This document shows, in pieces, positions 33,032 through 40,331 of a stretch of 42,658 nucleotides of DNA (within the stretch, counting starts at the first letter, position 1; each line of letters starts with the position of its first letter). This DNA comes from Vicinamibacteria bacterium. Its GTDB lineage: Bacteria > Acidobacteriota > Vicinamibacteria > Fen-336. The position numbers were made by a program, and so were the translations under genes. The stretch is taken from contig JAICEW010000012.1 of assembly GCA_025923995.1 (NCBI GenBank), forward strand, positions 1 to 42,658, in the 5' to 3' direction. The notes below the pieces were generated by a model, which had not been told where the DNA came from, ran no database searches, and saw only the letters and a list, made by a program, of their open reading frames with translations.

Positions 33032-33373
33032 ATGGACGACCAGCCGACGACGCCCCGGTCCAACCGGCGCCTGACCGCCCGTCGCGCCTGCAAGCTGACG
33101 GTGCGCTACCGCGCGGACGATGGCTGGCACCCGGCGACCGCGATGGACCTCTCGCACAAGGGGTGCCGCCTGCGGCTGGGCGAGGACCTCGCGCGCGGCA
33201 TCGCCCTCACGGTCGCGTTCGAGACGCCCGAGGGAGACAAGGGTGGCGCGCCGATCGAGGTCGAGGTGGAGGGGGCCGTGATCTGGTCCCGTCGGGAGGG
33301 CCTCTCGCACCAGGCCGGCATCCACTTCGCCGAGCCCCCGGCCGCACTTTCCGCGATCCTCGCCCGGGCCTGA
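33032..33373 (+). CDS. PilZ-domain protein, probable c-di-GMP receptor
   Basis: This 113-residue protein is essentially one PilZ domain. The N-terminal RSNRRLTARRACKLTVRY carries a basic RxxxR-like motif, followed by DLSHKGCRLRLGEDL (the D/NxSxxG-type motif, here DLSHKG) and GAVIWSRREGLSHQAGIHF. These residues form the c-di-GMP site in characterised PilZ proteins. Its output is unknown. It is the first gene before the M23 peptidase, which has its own promoter-like TAAGAT at 33388. Confidence 0.85.
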   Translation: MDDQPTTPRSNRRLTARRACKLTVRYRADDGWHPATAMDLSHKGCRLRLGEDLARGIALTVAFETPEGDKGGAPIEVEVEGAVIWSRREGLSHQAGIHFAEPPAALSAILARA

Positions 33374-33447
33374 CGCGCGGCCCGCGCTAAGATGGGCACG
33401 GGCCTCCCGGCCCGCTCGCGTTCCCGCAAGACTCCGGAGGAGATGGC

Positions 33448-34854
33448 TTGGCTCATCGCGGAGGGGCGACCGCCCCGCGCTTTCGCTTCGTCACGACGCT
33501 CGTGATCGTGCTCTGCCTGGCCGCGCTGGCCGGGCTCGTCTACGTGGCCGCGCGCATGATCACCGCGCCCCGGCCCACGATCGCGTTCCTCTCGCCGTTC
33601 GACAAGGTCGGGCGCACCACGCCGCTCGCCATCGACATCGCGGACCTGAGCGGCCTGCGCACGGTCTCGGTGACGGTCGAGCAGGAGGGCGCGCGCCACG
33701 AGGTCCTGCGACGGGCCTACGAGCAGCCGCCGGCCAAGGTGGAGGTCCGCTGGGCGCCCAACCAGGAACCGAAGATCCCCCTCCAGGAGGGGCGCGGGAC
33801 GGTTCGCGTGGAGGCGCGCAACGCGTCGTGGGGCGACTGGCTGCAGGGCCGCGTGGTCCACGCCGCGCAGGAGTTCGAGGCGCGCCTCAAGCCGCCCCGC
33901 CTGGAGGTGCTGACGGGACAGCACTACGTGAACCAGGGAGGCTGCGACGTGGTCGTCTACAAGGTCACCCCGCCGGACGTCGAGAGCGGCGTGGCGGTGG
34001 GCGACCGCTTCTTCCGCGGCTTCCCCGTGCCGGGCTCGCCCGACCCCGCGGTGCGCATGGCGCTCTTCGCGTTCCCCTACAACGCCAAGGCCGACACGCC
34101 GGTGCGCATCCGCGCGCGCGACGACTTCGGGAACGAAGGGCTGGCCGGGTTCACGCTGAAGGTCTTCCCGAAGGCGTTCCGCACGCGCGAGCTGCCCGTC
34201 GACGGCGCGTTCCTGGGCAAGGTCGTGCCCGAGATCGTGAGCCAGACCCCGTCGTTCACGGACCAGGGCGACCTGCTCAAGAACTACCTGGCGATCAACC
34301 GCGACCTGCGGCAGGCCAACAACAAGGTGCTGGCGGAGCTCGCGCAGCGCAGCAAGCCGGAGCGGCTGTGGAGCGAGCCCTTCCGGCAGCTCAGCGGGTC
34401 CTCGGTGGAGGCGCAGTTCGCCGACCACCGCATCTACTCGTACCAGGGGCAGGAGGTCGACCGGCAGGACCACCTCGGATACGACCTGGCCACCACCGCC
34501 AACGCCGCGGTGACGGCGGCCAACGACGGCGTGGTGATGCAGGCCGAGTACTTCGGCATCTACGGCAACGCGGTCGTGATCGACCATGGGTACGGCCTGC
34601 TCTCGCTGTACGGCCACCTGAGCCGCTTCGGCGTCAAGCCCGGCGACGCCGTCAAGCGCGGCCAGACGATCGGCTGGTCGGGCGCCACCGGCCTGGCCGG
34701 GGGCGACCATCTTCACTTCTCGATGATCCTGCAGGGCGAGCAGGTGGACGCGCGCGAGTGGTGGGACCCGCACTGGCTCGAGGACCGCTGGCTCTCGAAG
34801 CTGAAGGAGTTCGGCGCGAAGCCGGCGTCCCCCGCGCCCTCGCCGGCCTCCTAG
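33448..34854 (+). CDS. M23-family (LytM-type) peptidoglycan endopeptidase, membrane-anchored
   Basis: This 468-residue protein has an N-terminal membrane anchor (FVTTLVIVLCLAALAGLVYV), about 250 residues of beta-rich domains, and a C-terminal LytM domain. The zinc and catalytic residues are in DHLGYDLATT (H-x3-D), LYGHLSRFG and GGDHLHFSM (HxH). The start is TTG 33448 after GGAGGAG; a nearer ATG at 33443 is in a frame that stops after about 20 codons. It probably cuts or remodels peptide cross-links in the periplasm. Confidence 0.9.
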   Translation: MAHRGGATAPRFRFVTTLVIVLCLAALAGLVYVAARMITAPRPTIAFLSPFDKVGRTTPLAIDIADLSGLRTVSVTVEQEGARHEVLRRAYEQPPAKVEVRWAPNQEPKIPLQEGRGTVRVEARNASWGDWLQGRVVHAAQEFEARLKPPRLEVLTGQHYVNQGGCDVVVYKVTPPDVESGVAVGDRFFRGFPVPGSPDPAVRMALFAFPYNAKADTPVRIRARDDFGNEGLAGFTLKVFPKAFRTRELPVDGAFLGKVVPEIVSQTPSFTDQGDLLKNYLAINRDLRQANNKVLAELAQRSKPERLWSEPFRQLSGSSVEAQFADHRIYSYQGQEVDRQDHLGYDLATTANAAVTAANDGVVMQAEYFGIYGNAVVIDHGYGLLSLYGHLSRFGVKPGDAVKRGQTIGWSGATGLAGGDHLHFSMILQGEQVDAREWWDPHWLEDRWLSKLKEFGAKPASPAPSPAS

Positions 34855-34864
34855 CCGTCCCGTC

Positions 34865-36889
34865 CTACTTCAGCCACCTGGCGAGCCAGCCCAGCACCTC
34901 GCCGTACCAGTGCTTCGCGTTCTGGCCCTTCAGGATCCAGTGGTTCTCGTCGGGGTAGTAGACGAGCCGGGCCGGCACGCCCTTGGTCTTGAGCACGCCG
35001 TAGAGCTCGAGGCCCTGGCCCACGGGCACGCGGAAGTCCCGCTCGCCGTGCAGCACCAGCATCGGCGTCTTGAAGTTCGCGGCGAAGCGGTTGGGCGTCC
35101 AGCGCTCGATGTTGGCCAGGTTCGTGTGCGGATAGCCGCCGTAGGAGTGCTGGCGGCCGAAGTAGGTGTCGGACGCCGACTGGCCCAGCAGGCTGTAGAC
35201 GCCCGCGTGGCTCACGAGCGCCTTGAAACGGTCCGTGTGGCCCTCGATCCAGTTCACGAGGAACCCGCCGTACGAGCCGCCGGCGGCCGCCAGGCGCGCG
35301 GGATCGACGTGGCCCTGCGCGATCAGGTGGTCGGTGGCCTTCATCACGTCGGTGAACGGCTTGTCCGGGTGCGCGCCCAGGATCGAGTCGACCCAGGCCT
35401 GGCCGAAGCTCGACGAGCCGTGGAAGTTCACCATGGCCACGACGTATCCCGGCGCCGCGAACGCGTGGGGATGCCAGCGGAAGCTCCAGGAGTCGCCGAA
35501 GGTGCCGACCGGACCGCCGTGGATGAGCTGGACCAGCGGGTACTTCTTCGTCTCGTCGAACCCCGGCGGATACACGACGAACATCTGCACGTCGTCGTTG
35601 CTGGCGCCCTTGAACGTCATCTCGCGCACCGGGCCCATCGCGGTCGCGGCCATCAGGCCGTCGTTGGTCGTGGTGACGTAGCGGAAGCCGGAGCCGTCGA
35701 GCTTGATGGCCGCCACCTCGGGCGGACGGTCGAGATCGTTCCGCTGGAAGGCGACCTGGCCGTCGCGCGCGACCGCGATGCCGGCGACCGTCCCGCCGCG
35801 ATGGACCTCACGCGCGGACCCGCCGGCGGACGGCACCGCGTACAGGTTCGAGCGACCTCGCACCTCGGCCGCGAACACGATCTGCGCGCCGTCGGGCGTC
35901 CACTGCCAGCCGGAAGCACTCGCGTCGAGCGCCTCGGTGAGGATCGTCGCGGCGCCGGAGGCGAAGTCGATCGTCCCCAGCCGCGTGTGGTCCGGCCAGC
36001 CCTCCGCCTTCTTCTCCAGGCCGTACGCGATCGTCTTCCCGTCCGGGCTCCACACGGGGTCGCTGTCCTGCGCGGGGTTCGAGGCCGTCAGGTTGCGCAC
36101 CGCGCCGCCGTCGACGGGGACCACGAAGATGTCGGTGTTGAGCACCGGGTACGGCGCCTCGGAGGCGTTGGCCTCGAACGCGATCGTCTTCCCGTCCGGC
36201 GAGACGTCGTAGCTGGCCTCGCCCGCCTGCAGGCCGAACAGCCGCTTCGAGCCGGACAGCAGGTCGGTGACCTTGTGCGTCTCGATGTCGACCACGAACA
36301 GGTGCGGGAACTCCTGGTCCGTGAGCCAGCGGTCCCAGAAGCGGAACAGGCGGTCCTCGGTCACGTGCGCCTTGACCTTGTTCTTCTCGCGCGCCTCCAG
36401 CGCCTTCTTCGTCTCCTCGGGCGACTCGGCGCCGGCGATCACGTGCGAGGCGAACACGATCCGCTTCCCGTCCGGCAGGAAGCGCGGGGTCGCCACGTCC
36501 ATGGGCATGTCGGTGAGCCGCTCGGGCTCGCCGCCGGCCAGCGGCAGCAGGTAGAGCTGCGCCGCCTTGTCGGCGTCGCGCCTGGACACGAAGACGAGGC
36601 GCGTCCCGTCGGGGCTGAAGTCGGGCGTGCCGTCGCTGGCCCGGTGCGCCGTCAGGCGGCGCGGCATGCCGCCGGCGAGGGGGACCATCCACAGGTCCGC
36701 CAGCACGCGGTTCTCGTCCGCGTCGTACGTGCCCAGCGAGTAGACGACCTGCGTGCCGTCGGGCGACAGCAGCGGCACGCCGACCCGCTTCACGGTCCAC
36801 AGGGTGTCGACCGTGAACGGCCGCGTGTCAGCGGCGGCGGCCGCGATCGGCCAGGGGAGCGCCAGGAGCAGGACTCCCCGGTGCCTCAT
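34865..36889 (-). CDS. S9-family serine peptidase (acylaminoacyl/prolyl oligopeptidase-like), exported
   Basis: This 674-residue protein has a signal peptide (LLLALPWPIAAAAA) and a seven-bladed propeller of PD40-type repeats (LLSPDGTQVVYSLG, DFSPDGTRLVFVS, VWSPDGKTIAYGL). The C-terminal alpha/beta hydrolase carries the triad GGSYGGFLVNW (Ser), HGERDFRVP (Asp) and DENHWI (His). It cleaves short peptides, probably in the periplasm. GGGAGGATCG precedes the ATG. The ends lie 10 bases from both the M23 and nucleotidyltransferase genes. Confidence 0.95.
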   Translation of the reverse strand: MRHRGVLLLALPWPIAAAAADTRPFTVDTLWTVKRVGVPLLSPDGTQVVYSLGTYDADENRVLADLWMVPLAGGMPRRLTAHRASDGTPDFSPDGTRLVFVSRRDADKAAQLYLLPLAGGEPERLTDMPMDVATPRFLPDGKRIVFASHVIAGAESPEETKKALEAREKNKVKAHVTEDRLFRFWDRWLTDQEFPHLFVVDIETHKVTDLLSGSKRLFGLQAGEASYDVSPDGKTIAFEANASEAPYPVLNTDIFVVPVDGGAVRNLTASNPAQDSDPVWSPDGKTIAYGLEKKAEGWPDHTRLGTIDFASGAATILTEALDASASGWQWTPDGAQIVFAAEVRGRSNLYAVPSAGGSAREVHRGGTVAGIAVARDGQVAFQRNDLDRPPEVAAIKLDGSGFRYVTTTNDGLMAATAMGPVREMTFKGASNDDVQMFVVYPPGFDETKKYPLVQLIHGGPVGTFGDSWSFRWHPHAFAAPGYVVAMVNFHGSSSFGQAWVDSILGAHPDKPFTDVMKATDHLIAQGHVDPARLAAAGGSYGGFLVNWIEGHTDRFKALVSHAGVYSLLGQSASDTYFGRQHSYGGYPHTNLANIERWTPNRFAANFKTPMLVLHGERDFRVPVGQGLELYGVLKTKGVPARLVYYPDENHWILKGQNAKHWYGEVLGWLARWLK

Positions 36890-36898
36890 CGATCCTCC

Positions 36899-37351
36899 CT
36901 ATGGTTGGTTCTCCGCTTCCTCGAGCAGGGCGATGTCGGCCAGGTCCTTAGGCCTTCCTGCGCTGCGCTTGTTGCGCAGGAAGTCGTCGCGCCCGATGAC
37001 GGGAACGCCCTGGCCCGCGAGCGCGACGTTGATGCGATTGGGCCAGGCTTCCTCGAACGAGATGCCGGAGATGCCCGTGAGGATGTCGATGCGAGACGGC
37101 GGCAAGCCGATCTGGAAGACGGTGTCGGGACCGACCAGGTCCTCGGCGGTCAGGTCGAACAGCGGCGCCCCGAACGCCCGCAGGGCCTCCAAAACGCGGG
37201 AGGCGTTCGCTGCCTCCGGCCGGACCCAGATGTCGAGATCACCGGTGGCCCGTGGGACCCCGTGTGCCGCCAGGGCGTGGGCTCCCACGATCATGAAGTC
37301 CACGCGAGCCGCGCCGAGTGCAGACAACATCTCGACGAAGTCTCGGTTCAT
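36899..37351 (-). CDS. MNT-fold nucleotidyltransferase (DUF6036-like)
   Basis: This 150-residue protein carries a minimal nucleotidyltransferase core: DFMIVGAHALAAHGVPRATG, then DLDIWVRPE with the paired acidic residues, and later SRIDILTGISG. It ends with KDLADIALLEEAE, a helix common in this group. The conserved G-x-S of the polymerase-beta fold is G-A-H here. The start ATG 37351 is preceded by AAGGAGGG and lies inside the end of an upstream small gene. Relatives include antitoxin-like nucleotidyltransferases; its role here is unknown. Confidence 0.85.
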   Translation of the reverse strand: MNRDFVEMLSALGAARVDFMIVGAHALAAHGVPRATGDLDIWVRPEAANASRVLEALRAFGAPLFDLTAEDLVGPDTVFQIGLPPSRIDILTGISGISFEEAWPNRINVALAGQGVPVIGRDDFLRNKRSAGRPKDLADIALLEEAENQP

Positions 37352-37505
37352 CGGTGACGCCCTCCTTGAACATCCAGGCTTGCAGGGTGAGCGTCCACAC
37401 CATGGCGACGCGGTCGGACGGGCTCAGCGCCGCCAGCGAGGCGTCGCGCCCGACGTCACCGAGGCGCGTCTTGCGGACGGGATAGGCGGAACGATCCGGG
37501 ACCAT
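37239..37505 (-). CDS. Small companion protein of the nucleotidyltransferase (WTLTLQAW type)
   Basis: This 88-residue ORF starts MVPDRSAYPVRKTRLGDVG and contains SPSDRVAMVWTLTLQAWMFK, EG and DEPRLRRDVV, a pattern I recall directly before nucleotidyltransferases of this kind. Its last 37 codons overlap the nucleotidyltransferase start by 113 bases in another frame, and the ribosome-binding site of that gene is coded within it. TAAGCT lies 8 bases upstream of the ATG. The tail after residue 62 may be nonfunctional read-through. Confidence 0.6.
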   Translation of the reverse strand: MVPDRSAYPVRKTRLGDVGRDASLAALSPSDRVAMVWTLTLQAWMFKEGVTDEPRLRRDVVCTRRGSRGLHDRGSPRPGGTRGPTGHR

Positions 37506-37513
37506 TGGGGCAC

Positions 37514-37519
37514 AGCTTA
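37514..37519 (-). promoter_or_regulatory. Candidate -10 (TAAGCT) of the small companion gene
   Basis: TAAGCT lies 8 bases before ATG 37505. Its first three bases are the stop codon of the pseudouridine synthase gene, so the match could partly be chance. Confidence 0.28.
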
Positions 37520-38464
37520 GCGCAGCCGCGCGTGTCTTTCAGGGCGCCGCAGCTGCTTCAGGGCCTCGCGGAAGTCCGGCGGCAGCGGGCTCTCCACGCG
37601 GATGGACGCGCCGGTGCGCGGGTGGCTGAACGCCAGCGTGCGCGCGTGGAGCATCTGGCGAGGTGCGGCGGGCGCCTGTCGGGATGCCACCCGGGGGCTG
37701 GCTGCCTTCGCCGACTTGTCCGTCGCCCGGCCGTACACCGGATCGCCCAGCACGGACAGGCCGACGTGCGCCAGGTGCAGGCGGATCTGGTGCTGGCGGC
37801 CCGTCTCCAGCGCGACCTCCAGCAGCGCCCCGCCCGCGAACCGCTCCAGCACCTTGAAGCGCGTCACCGCCTCGCGCGAGGGCTCGTCGCCTCTTGCGAT
37901 CCGCCGCCGGCCGCCCTCGTACGCGTCGTGGATGGGCGCGTCGATCGTGCCCTGGTCCGCGCGCGGCGCGCCGAGCACGATCGCGGCGTACCTGCGCTCG
38001 ATGCGGTGCTCGCGGAAGAGGTCGCGCAGGGCGGACTTCGTCTCCGCGTTCAGCGCGAACGCGAGCGCGCCCGAGGTGTCGCGGTCCAGCCGATGGACGG
38101 CGCCGGCGAACGGCCGGTGCGGCTGGCGGTGGCGTGCGTAGTCCATCACCCGCGCGAGCGCGGTGTCCTCGTTCTTCGCGTCCGCCGACGTCGGGACCGA
38201 CAGCAGCCCGGCCGGCTTGTCGACGATCACGAGGTCCTCGTCCGCGTACAGCAGCGGCAGCGAGATGCGCGTCTTGGGCGTGGCCTTGCGGTTGCGGTCC
38301 CAGCGGACCTCGGCCGCTTCGGTCACGCGCTCGCCCGGCTCGCGGGACACGCGGCCGTCGATCGAGACCTGGCCCTTCTCGATCGCCGCCTGCGCCTGGC
38401 GGCGGGACAGCTCCGGATGGAGGCGGATCAGCGCGAGATCGAGTCGGAGGGGCTTGTCGCTCAC
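37517..38464 (-). CDS. RluA-family pseudouridine synthase
   Basis: This 315-residue RNA-modifying enzyme has an N-terminal S4 RNA-binding domain (LALIRLHPELSRRQAQAAIE, then GQVSIDGRVS). The catalytic domain contains VIVDKPAGLLSVPT, VHRLDRDTSGALAFA with the catalytic Asp, RRYAAIVLG, GRQHQIRLHLAHVG and VLGDPVYG. The target rRNA or tRNA position cannot be told from the sequence. GTG 38464 overlaps the MtfA-like stop (GTGA). It is the last gene of a four-gene chain with overlapping starts and stops. Confidence 0.95.
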   Translation of the reverse strand: MSDKPLRLDLALIRLHPELSRRQAQAAIEKGQVSIDGRVSREPGERVTEAAEVRWDRNRKATPKTRISLPLLYADEDLVIVDKPAGLLSVPTSADAKNEDTALARVMDYARHRQPHRPFAGAVHRLDRDTSGALAFALNAETKSALRDLFREHRIERRYAAIVLGAPRADQGTIDAPIHDAYEGGRRRIARGDEPSREAVTRFKVLERFAGGALLEVALETGRQHQIRLHLAHVGLSVLGDPVYGRATDKSAKAASPRVASRQAPAAPRQMLHARTLAFSHPRTGASIRVESPLPPDFREALKQLRRPERHARLR

Positions 38465-39357
38465 AGCACCAGCCCCCGCTCGTCGTCCCACGCGGCGGGG
38501 TCCTGGCGGAAGTACTCGCCCAGGATCGCATAGACCTCGCGGTGGCGCTGGCGCAGCGCCTGCGGGATCTCGAAGAAGGCCTCGACCGCCACGGCCACGA
38601 ACTCGACGTCGCTCTCCTCGCCGTAGTCGTCGATCACCGACTTGCCACGCCGCAGGCGCTCGCGCTCCTTCTCGACCACCTGCAGCCACTCCTGGGCGCG
38701 CTCGCCGGGAAAGCCGACCGGCACCGCCCCGAACTCGGTCTGCGCCAGCCCCAGCATGTGCGCGAACTCGTGCAGGCCGACGTGGAACGCGTCCCACGGG
38801 TCCTCGAAGCTCTCGAGGAGCGCGGGCACGGACAGGATCACGGTGCCCCAAGGGTGCGCCTGGCCCGCCAGCTCGGGATCGTCGACGAACTCGTAGTCGC
38901 GGTCGAAGTCCTGCGGGTAGAGCAGGACCTCGGTGAGCTGGTCCCACTCGTACTCGGGCCAGCACAGGCTCAGCGTGACCGCGGACGCGGCGACCAGCAG
39001 CCTCAGGTCGTCCGTCGCCTCGATGCCCACGCCGGTGATGCGCTTCTCCGCCAGGAACACGCGGACGTCCGCCTCGAACCGGCGCCGCAGCGTTTCCGGC
39101 AGGCGCTCGTAGTGCTCGTAGCGGTCGTGCAGGAAGCGGCGCCAGGTGTCGGGGAAGGGCGCCTCCACCACCTCGCGGCGCAAGGCGCGGCGCCGCTGGC
39201 CCTGCGTCCACAGCACCGCCGCGCCCAGGGCCCCCAGAGCGCCGCCGACCATCGCGCCGGACGCTCCGGCCAGCGCCAGGCCCATCCCCGCCGCCACGAC
39301 CAGCACCAGCGCGCCCAGCGCGACCTCGTACCAGCGCTCGGCCGGCCGCGTCCTCAA
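38461..39357 (-). CDS. MtfA-family zinc peptidase (M90-like), membrane-anchored
   Basis: This is about 298 residues long if TTG 39357 is the start (overlapping the upstream stop as TTGA); later starts are possible. Two N-terminal hydrophobic helices (VALGALVLVVAAGMGLALAG, then VGGALGALGAAVLW) precede the MtfA domain. That domain has FLAEKRITGVGIEATDDLRL, the zinc site VGLHEFAHMLG (HExxH) and DVEFVAVAVEAFFEIP with a candidate third ligand. MtfA-type proteins regulate glucose uptake by binding Mlc in Escherichia coli; this role need not hold here. Confidence 0.88.
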   Translation of the reverse strand: MRTRPAERWYEVALGALVLVVAAGMGLALAGASGAMVGGALGALGAAVLWTQGQRRRALRREVVEAPFPDTWRRFLHDRYEHYERLPETLRRRFEADVRVFLAEKRITGVGIEATDDLRLLVAASAVTLSLCWPEYEWDQLTEVLLYPQDFDRDYEFVDDPELAGQAHPWGTVILSVPALLESFEDPWDAFHVGLHEFAHMLGLAQTEFGAVPVGFPGERAQEWLQVVEKERERLRRGKSVIDDYGEESDVEFVAVAVEAFFEIPQALRQRHREVYAILGEYFRQDPAAWDDERGLVL

Positions 39358-40331
39358 GCGCGTTCGTGCAGGAGGCGCTCGAGCAGCGACGCGTCCACGT
39401 TGGCGCCAGTGATCACGACCGCGACCGGGCGTCCCTCGGCCGCGTGGACCCGGCCCGCGCGAAGCGCGGCCACGCCGACGGCGCCCGACCCCTCCGCCAC
39501 CACCTGGTCCTGCGCCAGCAGGGCGACCATCGCGTCGGCGATCTCCTCCTCGCTCACCAGCACGTCCTCGTCCACGAGCGCGCGGTGCGCGAACACCAGC
39601 TCGCCGATGCCGCCCGCGATCCCGTCCGCGACGGTGGGTCCCGCGGGGTACTCGAGGAGGGCCTGGCCGCGCTTCAGCGACTCGCGGTAGGACGGCGAGG
39701 CGTCGGCCTGGACGCCCACGATGCGCACGCTCGGATCGATCGCCTTGGCCGCGATCGCGATGGACGCGATCAGCCCGCCGCCGCCGATCGGGACCACGAT
39801 CGTGCCGACGTCCGGCCGCTGGGACAGGATCTCCAGGCCGATCGTGCCCTGGCCCGCCGCGGTGGCCGGATCGTCGAACGCGTGCACGTAGGTGGCGCCC
39901 GTGCGTGCGCGCTCGCCGAGCGCGGCCGCGTGCGCGTCGTCGTAGGTCGCGCCCTGCTCGCGCACGTCCACGGGGAAGGTGCGCAGCTTCTCGACCTTCG
40001 CGCGCGGCGCGGTCTCCGGCACGTACACGGTCGCCTTGACCCGCCCGCCCAGGGCCTGCGCGGCGAACGCGACGCCGAGCGCGTGGTTGCCGGCGGAGGC
40101 GGTGACGATCCCCTGCGCGCACTGCTCGGGCGTCAGCCGGGACAGGTTCGAGAGCGCGCCGCGCACCTTGAACGACCCGGTCGGCTGCCAGCACTCCAGC
40201 TTCAGCAGGACGTCGTCGCGCCACGGCAGCGCGTACGAGCGACGCAGCGGCGTGGGCGGGAGGTGCGGGCGGATCGCCGTCTCCGCGCGGCGGATGTCGT
40301 CCGCCGTGAGCACGGTCGTGTACTCGCTCAT
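39354..40331 (-). CDS. PLP-dependent threonine/serine dehydratase family enzyme
   Basis: This 325-residue fold-type II enzyme carries the PLP lysine in QPTGSFKVRGAL, TASAGNHALGVAFAAQ, the phosphate loop PIGGGGLIASIAIAAK, and GSGAVGVAALRAG. It lacks a C-terminal ACT domain, so feedback regulation by isoleucine is unlikely. It would deaminate threonine or serine to 2-oxo acids. ATG 40331 overlaps the stop of the acyl-activating fusion by 4 bases (ATGA). Serine racemase-like activity is an alternative. Confidence 0.9.
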   Translation of the reverse strand: MSEYTTVLTADDIRRAETAIRPHLPPTPLRRSYALPWRDDVLLKLECWQPTGSFKVRGALSNLSRLTPEQCAQGIVTASAGNHALGVAFAAQALGGRVKATVYVPETAPRAKVEKLRTFPVDVREQGATYDDAHAAALGERARTGATYVHAFDDPATAAGQGTIGLEILSQRPDVGTIVVPIGGGGLIASIAIAAKAIDPSVRIVGVQADASPSYRESLKRGQALLEYPAGPTVADGIAGGIGELVFAHRALVDEDVLVSEEEIADAMVALLAQDQVVAEGSGAVGVAALRAGRVHAAEGRPVAVVITGANVDASLLERLLHERA

